Of a stretch of 64,000 nucleotides of DNA, positions 1-8,570 are shown one piece after another; the first letter of the stretch is position 1; every line of letters begins with the position of its first letter. The stretch is from the NCBI GenBank assembly GCA_008933615.1, contig WBUR01000006.1:1-64000 (forward strand), given 5' to 3'. Below the pieces are notes generated by a model. That model was given only the letters and a program-made list of their open reading frames with translations, searched no databases and was not told the origin of the DNA. A program made the translations under genes and the position numbers. This DNA comes from a bacterium (GTDB lineage Bacteria > CLD3 > SB21).

Positions 1-43
1 AATGGCATATTGGCGCGGCAAATCGTTCTTATTGATCTTATCG

Positions 44-1627
44 TCAAGATAGATAGGCGCCATGTGTTTCCCGATCCGATGTTTTTAAACTTATGATTTT
101 TAGTTTGTCTCTGTTAGAACGAACGTAGCGCTGAATGGTAAGGCGTTCATCCAATGTATCCTGATCTTCAATTGTTTTTTGTTTTTTCACATCCCCAGAT
201 TCAATAATCGCTTCAACATCCTGCAATTCATTTTCGGCAAAAACTCTTTTCAGTAAACCGTCAACGATCAGGTAGCCGGTACAGTCTTCGGGGTTATGGA
301 TCAGATACTTCTCTTCATAACTTTCCGGAATATCCTTTATCCGGGTTTTTTCACGGCGCAGAGCTTTCCGCATTTCAGTCAGTTCCGGCCTCTTTGTTTC
401 CCGTGATTTTAAAAACAAATCTATGTTTTCTTTCGTGTCCAAACGTGTATAATACGATAATATAGTTTTCGCTTCTTCAATATGTTCGCTATACGCCGCC
501 GGGTCAATCCCTCCGCCGCATGCGCCGGAACAACCGCCCAACTGATAGGAAAAGCAAAATCCCTTTTGATTCCGTTTTGGCTTCATTAGTTCCGGGCAAA
601 GTTTCAAATGTTTCTGCGTTTTGTCCAAAAGGTATGTAAGAAATTTAACGGATCGAAATGGTCCAATATACTCGTTTCCGTCATCTATCTTGGAATCGAC
701 AACTAACAATTTTGGGTATATATCGTCTGATATTTTTACGAACATATATCCTTTTCGCTGAATCTGCTGAACGTTGTAAAAAGGCTGGTGCTTCTTTATC
801 AGACGTGACTCAAGGATGAGCGATTCAAGTTCGCTTGAACAAACGATCGCGTCGAGTCGTTCCGTATAACGCAGCAACCGCTTTTTTTTAGGAATATCGT
901 CTTCACGTAAATGGCTCAACACCCTCGATCGGATATTATTGCTCTTTCCGATGTATAACGGGAGATCGTTAGCGTCCTTGAACATATAAACGCCTTTGGC
1001 TGAAGGCAACTGCATAATTTCAGGCTTAAGCCGTTCCTGCCACTTATCTGTTTTTTCAAGCGTTCGGGCAAATTTTGTAAAAACTTCAACTGCATTAGGA
1101 TGATGCAAGAATTTTAGTAAAATTTCCGCAGTAGCCATGGCGTCACTGAGCGCGCGATGGCGATTTTGAACGCGAACGCCAAAACGTTCGATCAGCGCGT
1201 CTAAATTGTATTGTTTGTATCCGGGAAATAATTTCCTGCCTAATTTAACCGTACAAAACCGGTCTTTATAAAATGATTCTCCTGCCCTTTCAAATTCCGT
1301 CTTGAGGAACTCATAGTCGAAATTTACATTATGCGCTACAAAAAAATTTCCATCCAGATGCGCTTTTACGTCAGAAAAAATTTTCTTAAATGAAGGCGCG
1401 GCTGCAAGATCGTTGTCGCTCAAGCCCGTGAGCTGCGTGATAAATGGAGGTAACGCAATAGGCGGATGAACAAGCGTTTGATACGTTTCAGTAATACGCC
1501 GGTTCTTAATATTCACAATGCCGATTTCGATAACATACCCGTTCCTGCTGCTGTTTCCTGTGGTTTCAATATCCACCACAGAAAAACCTGCGTCGAGATC
1601 AAAAATAGGAAGTGAGGAAAGTGTCAT
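44..1627 (-). CDS. DnaQ-like 3'-5' exonuclease fused to a UvrC-type GIY-YIG nuclease domain
   Basis: 527 residues. The N-terminal ~180 residues form a DEDDh exonuclease: ExoI VVDIETTG, ExoII HNVNFDYEFLK and ExoIII HRALSDAMAT are all visible. After a short linker, residues ~215-300 are a GIY-YIG module (GVYMFKD, LYIGKSNNIRSRV, LESRLIKKHQPFYN) like the N-terminus of UvrC. The C-terminal third contains a cysteine-rich stretch (CFSYQLGGCSGACGG) followed by poorly characterised sequence. The architecture is that of the stand-alone 'DEDD exonuclease/GIY-YIG' proteins often annotated as DNA polymerase III epsilon subunits; the fusion suggests repair rather than replication proofreading. Last gene of a minus-strand group after the transketolase and hydroxyacyl-CoA dehydrogenase genes, 21 bases after the latter. 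All catalytic residues are present. Exact substrate not known. Confidence 0.88.
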   Translation of the reverse strand: MTLSSLPIFDLDAGFSVVDIETTGNSSRNGYVIEIGIVNIKNRRITETYQTLVHPPIALPPFITQLTGLSDNDLAAAPSFKKIFSDVKAHLDGNFFVAHNVNFDYEFLKTEFERAGESFYKDRFCTVKLGRKLFPGYKQYNLDALIERFGVRVQNRHRALSDAMATAEILLKFLHHPNAVEVFTKFARTLEKTDKWQERLKPEIMQLPSAKGVYMFKDANDLPLYIGKSNNIRSRVLSHLREDDIPKKKRLLRYTERLDAIVCSSELESLILESRLIKKHQPFYNVQQIQRKGYMFVKISDDIYPKLLVVDSKIDDGNEYIGPFRSVKFLTYLLDKTQKHLKLCPELMKPKRNQKGFCFSYQLGGCSGACGGGIDPAAYSEHIEEAKTILSYYTRLDTKENIDLFLKSRETKRPELTEMRKALRREKTRIKDIPESYEEKYLIHNPEDCTGYLIVDGLLKRVFAENELQDVEAIIESGDVKKQKTIEDQDTLDERLTIQRYVRSNRDKLKIISLKTSDRETHGAYLS

Positions 1628-1648
1628 CTAATCTGCGTTTGTTGAAAT

Positions 1649-2512
1649 TTATTTTATGGAATTCGTATATTCGTACACGCCTTTACCGGCTTTTCGTCCG
1701 AGCCTTCCTGCTTTGACGTATTGGACCATGAGCGGGCAAGGTTTGTATTTTTCGCCGAGCGCTTTATGAAGGTATTCCAAAATGCTCAACCGCGTGTCGA
1801 GTCCTACCAGATCAACCATTTCAAAAGGCCCCATAGGATGATTCAGCCCGAGTTTCAGCGCCGTGTCAATATCTTTGGCCGAAGCCACGCCTTCTTCAAG
1901 CAGGTAAAAAGCTTCATTGCCGATCATGGCGTTAATTCGGCTTGTAATAAATCCCGGCGATTCCTTGATCGTTACGATCTCTTTTCCCATTTGTTTAGAA
2001 ACGTCTTGTGTTATTCGGATCGTTTCCTCATCCGTTTCCAACGCGCGGATGATCTCGACTAATTTCATTTTATGAACCGGATTAAAAAAATGCATGCCGA
2101 TACATTTCTGTGGACGGCCGGTAACCGCAGAAATTTCCGAGATGCTAAGAGAAGATGTGTTCGTGGCAAAAATGCTTTCAGGTTTACAAACTTTATCCAT
2201 CGCAGAAAAAAGCTTGATCTTGAGTTCAATTTTTTCCGGCGCGGCTTCGATAATAAAATCCGCGTCCCGCACTGCCGAACCTAAATCGCTGTTTAGCTTT
2301 AGATGTTTGAGCGTTTTGTCTTTTTCCTGGCCGGTAATTTTACCAAATTCAATACCTTTATCCAGATTGTTTGTTATCGTTGCCAGCCCTTTATCCAAGG
2401 CCTCTTTGGAAATATCATTCAGCGTCGTTTCAAATCCGGCCTGCGCGGCAACGTGGGCAATTCCACTACCCATAATACCCGCGCCGATAACGGTAATTGT
2501 TTTAACGCTCAT
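1649..2512 (-). CDS. 3-hydroxybutyryl-CoA (3-hydroxyacyl-CoA) dehydrogenase
   Basis: NAD-dependent oxidation of (S)-3-hydroxyacyl-CoA to 3-ketoacyl-CoA. The N-terminal Rossmann motif GAGIMGSGIAHVAAQAG, the FATNTSSLSISEI strand and the catalytic region GMHFFNPVHKMKLVEII (His-Glu dyad) are clear, as is the C-terminal helical domain (GFITSRINAMIGNEA, NHPMGPFEMVDLVG). At 287 residues it is the usual length of the single-domain Hbd/PaaH family. The reading frame is open to 2548, but I choose ATG 2512 because AAGGAGTG lies just upstream of it and the family starts at this Val-Lys-Thr strand. It lies between transketolase and the nuclease fusion, probably cotranscribed. It could serve the beta-oxidation steps after benzoyl-CoA ring opening, but that link is inference. 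Confidence 0.93.
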   Translation of the reverse strand: MSVKTITVIGAGIMGSGIAHVAAQAGFETTLNDISKEALDKGLATITNNLDKGIEFGKITGQEKDKTLKHLKLNSDLGSAVRDADFIIEAAPEKIELKIKLFSAMDKVCKPESIFATNTSSLSISEISAVTGRPQKCIGMHFFNPVHKMKLVEIIRALETDEETIRITQDVSKQMGKEIVTIKESPGFITSRINAMIGNEAFYLLEEGVASAKDIDTALKLGLNHPMGPFEMVDLVGLDTRLSILEYLHKALGEKYKPCPLMVQYVKAGRLGRKAGKGVYEYTNSIK

Positions 2513-2605
2513 CACACTCCTTCTTGTGCAATAGCACGAACGCACCATGAACTTGCCGTAAATTCATTTCACGGCGCGTTACAGACTATTTAATAAAATA
2601 GAGAA

Positions 2606-5008
2606 CTAAAGTTTATTTTCTTTGTGCCGTTTTTCGATCATGCTCGCATAATCCAGAATTGCCGACATCTGTCCGCTCGCATGAATACCTGCTTCTTCCA
2701 GTACTTTGGCGCCGGAACCGCTTCCGAGGTAATGCCCTTTTCTGAATGGATACAGCGTCCGGCGGAGACCTTCTTCGGAACGAATCCACTTATACATAGT
2801 CGGTAATGTGAAATCCGACATGCCAAAAGCATGCGTGCGCAATTTTTCAGAAAATATTTTTTCCTGTTCGTCATCCGGTAATAGGCCGAACAATTCTGTG
2901 CTGGCAACATAATACACATTCATGTTAATACCTTTCGCGTCTAACTTCTCCAGCACTTCACTAACGAAGATCGTTGCCACGCCGTTGCCCTGAAGCACCA
3001 GTGTTCCATGATATTCTTTGGCGCTCATATCCGCTTCGCGCAGCGCATACACGCCTTTGATCGCAGCAGACGCGTCGGGCAGCTTCATTTTAATCCGATC
3101 TACGATAATATCTTCCGGGCGCGTTACAAACGGAGCTAAGACGGCAGGTTGTTTTTTCAAACCTTCTACCATTAGATGCCATATTTCACAAGCGTCCCAC
3201 GGCGTCAGGGTGATCAATTTTCCTTTTGGAAAACCTTCGCACAAAAGCTGTAAAGGCTGCGGGTCTGCATGGGTCGGGCCGTCTTCGCCTGTTTTCGGGC
3301 CGGCGTGTCCGTTTAGTATGATCCACGTTCTGAACGGCTGTCCTGTAATTTCCCATTGATTCTGCTGGCCGATGGAATGCGTGCGTGCCGCGGTATGTTC
3401 CATCGCAGTAACGAAGGCAGAATATGATGCGGTTACGCCGACGTGATTTCTATAACTGGATAAGCCCGACATAAAACATCCCATCGCATCTTCGCAAATG
3501 CCGCCAACGGGAATCAAGCGTGAACCGGGATTGGTAAATGCATTATAAAATCCTTGCGGGAAATCTTTGTTGATCGCGCTCAGGCTGGTAGAACCGAACA
3601 AGTCCGCCGCGGTTCCAATAAATGCGCCGCCTGTTTTTTTGTTCAAATAATTAATAACGGACATGACCTGTCCGCGCAATGTTGCCGCGGAGCCTGGTTT
3701 TAATTTCAATTCATCCGGCGCGGTTGCAGAGGCAATCGAGTCGGTATACAGTTTTTCAATTTCAGGCGCATCCGCGCGAACTTTTATGTTCCGTTTTTCC
3801 AGACGCTCTTTTGCGGCGGTCAACTTTTCTGATGCTTTTTTTGCGATTTCAGGATGCTCTGTTATCACTTGGCGCACCATTAATAACGAATCCCAGAAGT
3901 TTTGTTCAATAGACACATTGTTTTTCTCTCCGGTAAATCTCGGAATTTGGACATTGAACATTTTCTCAAATTCGCTGACAAATTTATAATATTCATCCGA
4001 ACAAAATTTATGTCCCGCGCCGTGAGATGCTTTTCCGGTAATGCCGTAGGACCAGCCTTTGACCGTTCTGTAAACGACCGCCGTCGGCTGTTTACTATCA
4101 AGCGAATACGCTAATTTCTGCGCAGCGAATATCTGCTGGAAATTATGTCCTTCCGGCGCGTAAATGACATTCCAGTCGTGGAGATACAGGAGTTCACGCG
4201 GATCCCACTGCACGTAGTCGCCCGGTTTATCATCCTCTGCCGTGCATCGGTCGGAATCGATCGTCGATTGATTCCAGTCGACGTGCAAAACTACGTTATG
4301 GAGTTGCGCCGTGGCCGCCGCCGGGAGCGCTTCGTGCACGCGGCCGGGCGTCATGCCGCCTTCGCCTTCTATAATATTCACCATCGGCGGATTATCCGGA
4401 AACATGTCCAGCGCGCCCAATGCAAGGCCGAGCGACGCCGGTAAACCGATCCCGCTCGGGCCGGTTGCCGTTTTTACAAACGGGACCACGCAGGACGGGT
4501 GGCCGTCAAGCGCTTTGGAATGAAATTGATTAAAGAGCGGCGTTTCCTGCGTGGGGTTTCGCCGGAAGCCCAACAAATCCTCTAACCGTAATTGTCTTTT
4601 TTCTCCGGCCAGCAATTTGGGATTTCCCTGGCGGATCAATTCGTTTCGCAATGCCCACATCGCATAAAGACCCATCGCTTTATGTCCGGCGGCATACGCG
4701 ATCATATCATTTTCAAAAATGTCGGGTTTGGAAAAATCATAATCCATCATGTTATACAGCAAGCCTTCAACAATCCGGCCGGACGAAAGGCTTCCGCCCG
4801 GATGACCGGATAGCGGAACGAAATTATACAAAATCCCGCATATCGTTCGATACATTACGTCCAGTTTTTCAAAAAAAGAGATTTCTTCTTGGGTAAGCTC
4901 GGATCCTTTTTCTTTCATAATGTCGGATACATTATAAAATACGCTGCGGCGGGGGCGTAAACTAAAAGGCAATGTTTTCGCACCGGCAAATTCAGTTCGT
5001 CGTTTCAT
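2606..5008 (-). CDS. transketolase-family protein (full length, ~800 residues)
   Basis: Thiamine-diphosphate enzyme of the transketolase family, transferring two-carbon units between sugar phosphates. Visible are the N-terminal substrate/TPP region (PLSGHPGGSLSSG), the diphosphate/Mg site (GEGGMTPGRVHEALPAAA followed by VDWNQS), the middle pyrimidine domain (SVINYLNKKTGGAFIGTAADLFGS; GICEDAMGCFMSGLSSY) and a C-terminal domain. It is longer than E. coli TktA (about 660 residues) and carries GEGG where classical transketolases have GDG, so it belongs to a divergent subfamily and the exact sugar substrate is uncertain. The frame is open to 5032 (GTG), but GAGGAG lies about 8 bases before ATG 5008, which I take as the start. 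Divergent from the radical SAM gene. Confidence 0.85.
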   Translation of the reverse strand: MKRRTEFAGAKTLPFSLRPRRSVFYNVSDIMKEKGSELTQEEISFFEKLDVMYRTICGILYNFVPLSGHPGGSLSSGRIVEGLLYNMMDYDFSKPDIFENDMIAYAAGHKAMGLYAMWALRNELIRQGNPKLLAGEKRQLRLEDLLGFRRNPTQETPLFNQFHSKALDGHPSCVVPFVKTATGPSGIGLPASLGLALGALDMFPDNPPMVNIIEGEGGMTPGRVHEALPAAATAQLHNVVLHVDWNQSTIDSDRCTAEDDKPGDYVQWDPRELLYLHDWNVIYAPEGHNFQQIFAAQKLAYSLDSKQPTAVVYRTVKGWSYGITGKASHGAGHKFCSDEYYKFVSEFEKMFNVQIPRFTGEKNNVSIEQNFWDSLLMVRQVITEHPEIAKKASEKLTAAKERLEKRNIKVRADAPEIEKLYTDSIASATAPDELKLKPGSAATLRGQVMSVINYLNKKTGGAFIGTAADLFGSTSLSAINKDFPQGFYNAFTNPGSRLIPVGGICEDAMGCFMSGLSSYRNHVGVTASYSAFVTAMEHTAARTHSIGQQNQWEITGQPFRTWIILNGHAGPKTGEDGPTHADPQPLQLLCEGFPKGKLITLTPWDACEIWHLMVEGLKKQPAVLAPFVTRPEDIIVDRIKMKLPDASAAIKGVYALREADMSAKEYHGTLVLQGNGVATIFVSEVLEKLDAKGINMNVYYVASTELFGLLPDDEQEKIFSEKLRTHAFGMSDFTLPTMYKWIRSEEGLRRTLYPFRKGHYLGSGSGAKVLEEAGIHASGQMSAILDYASMIEKRHKENKL

Positions 5009-5096
5009 ACCGTATACTCCTCTAACAGACACCTGTGTTGATTTTAAGTAATTCTATTTTTCTTGCGAATCCTTATGAAATCGTTTAATTTCTTTT

Positions 5097-6269
5097 ATGC
5101 CAACCAAAACCGCCAATCGTAACAAATCTTTGAGCAGTTCCGAAAGAAAAAACGGCGAATTCGCTGAAGAATATAATGAATTTGAAAGTATACCGCAAAA
5201 GCAATTTACAACAACCACCAAAGGAAGAAGCTCGGGATTTAATCCTGTAAACCGATTTGACGATTTTCATTTGGAAAAAACAGCGGACGATATTACGGAA
5301 GAAGACATCGAACGCAAGGTTCGGACGGAATTCATCAGGGACAACACTAAAACTATTCTGTCCAAAAACGATTCACCGGATATTCCGTATACGTACAGCA
5401 TCAATCCCTATCGCGGTTGCGAACACGGATGCATTTATTGTTATGCCCGGCCTTCGCACGAATATCTGGGTTATTCATCCGGCATGGATTTCGAGACGAA
5501 AATTCTGGTAAAGCACGATGCAGCAAAACTTTTGGAAAAAACATTTTTAGATCCGAAATGGAATCCCGAACCGATCTGTTTATCCGGCAATACCGATTGT
5601 TATCAACCGGCGGAGCGTAATTTCAAACTCACACGCGATCTCTTGAATGTTTTTCTGAAATTCAGAAATCCCCTCCGGATTATAACAAAAAATTTCCTTA
5701 TTACACGGGATATTGATATATTGAAAGCGTTGGCAGAGCTTCATCTGGCCCATGTCGTCATTTCTATTACGACTCTCGACAAAGAATTATCTCGCCGCAT
5801 GGAACCTCGGACCTCTATCCCTTCACAACGTCTTGAGGCCATTGCATTGCTCGCTGGGCATAATATTCCTGTCGGCGTACTGGCTGCGCCGATCATTCCG
5901 GGCCTCAATGATCACGAACTGCCTGAAATGCTGCGCCATGCTTCAGATGCAGGAGCTACGACGGCCGGATATACGGTTATTAGACTCTCGCACGCATTAA
6001 AAGAATTGTTCAAGGATTGGATTGAAAGAGAGTATCCTGACAAGTATGAAAAGATTATCCACTCCATTCAGGATGTTCGCAACGGCAAACTCAATAACAC
6101 GGAATGGGGCAAACGCATGCAGGGCGAAGGTGAAATGGCTGAATACATTGCCGCCATGTTCAAGACCTTCTCCAAAAAGTACGGCTTGAATAACCGGCCA
6201 TCTGAAAGTAAACCGGCTCTTTTCTTACGCGGTAATTCAGATCAGATCAACCTGTTTGATCAACAATAA
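5097..6269 (+). CDS. radical SAM protein, PA0069/SplB-like family
   Basis: 390 residues. The radical SAM [4Fe-4S] motif is CEHGCIYCYARPSHEYLG (CxxxCxxC), preceded by YSINPYRGCEHG and followed by KILVKHDA and CLSGNTDCYQPAE, the pattern of the PA0069 family related to spore photoproduct lyase. The first ~70 residues are charged and low in complexity. The C-terminal end (PALFLRGNSDQINLFDQQ) is short and polar. No ribosome binding site is obvious before ATG 5097. It is divergently arranged with the transketolase across 88 bases and followed 63 bases later by a histidine kinase gene. The reaction of this family has not been established to my knowledge; DNA repair or nucleotide chemistry is only a guess from SplB similarity. 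Confidence 0.85.
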   Translation: MPTKTANRNKSLSSSERKNGEFAEEYNEFESIPQKQFTTTTKGRSSGFNPVNRFDDFHLEKTADDITEEDIERKVRTEFIRDNTKTILSKNDSPDIPYTYSINPYRGCEHGCIYCYARPSHEYLGYSSGMDFETKILVKHDAAKLLEKTFLDPKWNPEPICLSGNTDCYQPAERNFKLTRDLLNVFLKFRNPLRIITKNFLITRDIDILKALAELHLAHVVISITTLDKELSRRMEPRTSIPSQRLEAIALLAGHNIPVGVLAAPIIPGLNDHELPEMLRHASDAGATTAGYTVIRLSHALKELFKDWIEREYPDKYEKIIHSIQDVRNGKLNNTEWGKRMQGEGEMAEYIAAMFKTFSKKYGLNNRPSESKPALFLRGNSDQINLFDQQ

Positions 6270-6332
6270 GGTAAGTTTACGTCTCTAATAATTAAGCAGT
6301 CATTCTTTTTCTTACTAAAAAGGATCTGAAAT

Positions 6333-7751
6333 ATGTCGGAATACTTGCTACTGATCATAACCGTTTTTGCTCTTGCGGCCGTGATCGTTTTTCTCGTTCA
6401 TACGCGGCATCAGCGAGTTTTAAATGATACCCGTAAGACATATGAAACACAGATCAGCGAGATCAAAAAGCGACAAGAGCGGCAACTGGAAGACCGCACT
6501 TTCGATTTGAGGTTATTGGCGAAAAGTTTAAGAGAAAAAAAAGAGGAGCTTGAAAAAATTAACGTGATCGTAAAATCGATTAACTCTGAAATGAATTTTG
6601 TCGGTTTTCTGAATACGATCTTGGATCAATCGAGGGTCATCAAAGGGCTTGAACGAGCGCGCGTTCTTGTTTATGACAAGGACAATGACGTGTTTAAATA
6701 CAAAGTTGCCAAGGGCTGGGATATGGAACAACTAAAGTCCATTGAAATGTCACCGGCTGAAGTTGAAAACCAGTTCATCAAAGATTCAGAAGAAATATAT
6801 CAGGATATTTTTCTTGTAAAAAAATCCGTTTCGCAGGCCAATCAATTGCCTTCACCAAGGTCGATGATTGTGCTGCGAGTTAAAGTCAAAGAGATGGTGG
6901 AAGGTTATCTTTTCTTTGACAATATGCAAAGCGATGAGGCTTTTGATGAACATGACAAACAACTTTTGCATAACCTCAAGGAGCATATTATCTCCGCATT
7001 TTTAAAGACAAAAATTCTTGAAGAACTCAAAAAACTTAACGAGGCAAAAAACGAATTTCTCGGCGTGGTGGCGCACGATCTTAGAAATCCGTTAGGTAAC
7101 ATTGCCAATTTTGCAAAGCTTCTTTTGATGGACATTGAAATGGATTCGCTCGACCTGACCAACGCAAAAAAAATGCTCGATCGTATCAATCAGTCATCTA
7201 AGAATCTGGTCGAAATTGTCGGAGGCTTGCTTAACCTTTCCGCCATTGAATCCGGCAAGATTACTCTGAATTTAAAGAAAGAAAAAATCGATTCCATTCT
7301 AAGCGAGTGTGAGGAAGTTCATAAAAATGCGGCGCAGAACAAAAATATTCAGCTTATAATCGAGAAAAATAAATCGCTGCCGGAGATCGCAGTTGATAAA
7401 CTCCGAATAATGGAGGTGTTTGATAATCTGATCAGCAATGGAATTAAATACTCGCACTCCGGCGGACGCGTACGAATATACTGCGAAGCCAATACAAAAG
7501 AGGTCATAACACACGTTGAGGATACGGGACAGGGGCTAACGGAACAAGATTTACAAAGTATTTTTTCTAAATTCACCCGGCTCAGTTCCAAGCCAACTGC
7601 CGGAGAATCCAGCACCGGCCTGGGATTGTCTATTGTAAAGAAAATAGTGGAAATTCACGGTGGACGGGTATGGGTTCAAAGTACCAAGAATGTTGGCTCT
7701 ACTTTCAGTTTTTCGATTCCTATCGAGAATAACTCAGTGAAAGCAGTATAA
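6333..7751 (+). CDS. membrane-anchored GAF-domain histidine kinase
   Basis: 472 residues. One N-terminal membrane segment (residues 4-22), a coiled coil (about 30-80, rich in Lys/Glu/Arg), a GAF-type sensor region (about 90-225), then a HisKA domain with the phosphoacceptor His248 (VVAHDLRNPLGN) and an HATPase_c domain with N box (EVFDNLISNGIKYS), G1 (DTGQGLTEQD) and G2 (STGLGLSIVKKIVE). AAGGA lies eight bases before ATG 6333. There is no periplasmic sensing loop, so the signal is probably cytoplasmic and read by the GAF domain. No response regulator gene lies next to it: it is an orphan kinase. Confidence 0.9.
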   Translation: MSEYLLLIITVFALAAVIVFLVHTRHQRVLNDTRKTYETQISEIKKRQERQLEDRTFDLRLLAKSLREKKEELEKINVIVKSINSEMNFVGFLNTILDQSRVIKGLERARVLVYDKDNDVFKYKVAKGWDMEQLKSIEMSPAEVENQFIKDSEEIYQDIFLVKKSVSQANQLPSPRSMIVLRVKVKEMVEGYLFFDNMQSDEAFDEHDKQLLHNLKEHIISAFLKTKILEELKKLNEAKNEFLGVVAHDLRNPLGNIANFAKLLLMDIEMDSLDLTNAKKMLDRINQSSKNLVEIVGGLLNLSAIESGKITLNLKKEKIDSILSECEEVHKNAAQNKNIQLIIEKNKSLPEIAVDKLRIMEVFDNLISNGIKYSHSGGRVRIYCEANTKEVITHVEDTGQGLTEQDLQSIFSKFTRLSSKPTAGESSTGLGLSIVKKIVEIHGGRVWVQSTKNVGSTFSFSIPIENNSVKAV

Positions 7752-7763
7752 ATTGGGAATACT

Positions 7764-7863
7764 TACCACCGAGACACTGAGAACACGAAGAAACATAAAA
7801 ATATTTTACATATAAATATCAAAGACTCGGTGAACCTCTGTGTTCTCTGTGTCTCTGTGGTAA
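7764..7863. repeat. intergenic inverted repeat, 24-base arms
   Basis: Bases 7764-7787 and 7840-7863 are near-perfect inverted copies (22 of 24 positions) rich in CTCTGTG words; the 52 bases between are AT-rich. It fills the space between the histidine kinase and nth genes. It has no coding potential and no transposase. The U-tract of an intrinsic terminator is missing, though the transcript could fold into a long hairpin. Confidence 0.7.
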
Positions 7864-7911
7864 AATTCATAATACCCGAATAGTTCAAAACTTTTAACTT
7901 ATCAAAATGAA

Positions 7912-8550
7912 ATGAAAAAAACCGATTGGCCTGAGGTTTTCCAGCCATTAATAAAACAATACCGCGGGCGCAAGCATCCTCTTGATTATCAGAACCGATA
8001 TCAATTAACCGTAAGCGTTATTCTCTCGGCGCAGGATTCCGATAAACATATTAATGAAATTGCACCGGATTTTTTCAGAGTCTACCCGTCTATCAAAGAA
8101 CTAGCCATGGCGGAACCGGCTGATCTATATCCTTATCTCAATAAAGTCAGAAATTTTGGTAATAAATGTAAATGGCTGACTAAGCTGGCTAAAACCCTGG
8201 GTACGGATGAGCAAATTCCATCCACAATGGAAAAACTGACGGAGCTTTCCGGAATTGGAAGAAAGTCGGCGAACGTGATCATTCGTGAGTCAGGCGGAGA
8301 GGCGGAAGGTATTATTGTTGACTTGCATGTAGTCCGAGTTGCGCCAAGGCTCGGCGTTGCGGTGGGTGATAAACCGGATAAGATCGAAAAACAATTAATG
8401 GAATCGCTGCCGAAGAACATGTGGGGCGAGGCCGGAATGGCTATTTCTTTTCTCGGAAGGGAAGTCTGCCGCCCAACTAACCCTAAATGCGAAGAGTGTG
8501 TGATGAATTCGGTATGCGCTTATTTTAATTCAGAGATCAAAGGCAAGTAA
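7912..8550 (+). CDS. nth: endonuclease III-type DNA glycosylase/AP lyase
   Basis: 212 residues, the usual family length. Base-excision repair enzyme removing oxidised pyrimidines. The helix-hairpin-helix ELSGIGRKSANVI carries catalytic Lys118, and VDLHVVRV supplies catalytic Asp137. The C-terminal [4Fe-4S] loop is intact: Cys186, Cys193, Cys196 and Cys202 (C-x6-C-x2-C-x5-C). The usual LSAQATD stretch near the N-terminus reads LSAQDSDKHIN here, a small departure. Ends 20 bases from the convergent purM stop. Start ATG 7912 follows a weak purine stretch only. Confidence 0.93.
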   Translation: MKKTDWPEVFQPLIKQYRGRKHPLDYQNRYQLTVSVILSAQDSDKHINEIAPDFFRVYPSIKELAMAEPADLYPYLNKVRNFGNKCKWLTKLAKTLGTDEQIPSTMEKLTELSGIGRKSANVIIRESGGEAEGIIVDLHVVRVAPRLGVAVGDKPDKIEKQLMESLPKNMWGEAGMAISFLGREVCRPTNPKCEECVMNSVCAYFNSEIKGK

Positions 8551-8570
8551 ATAGGGAATATGAAGCGAAA

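Noticed and set aside
2072-2593. Open frames opposite the 3-hydroxyacyl-CoA dehydrogenase gene
   Set aside because: Shadows of a well-supported gene; no domain or ribosome binding site.
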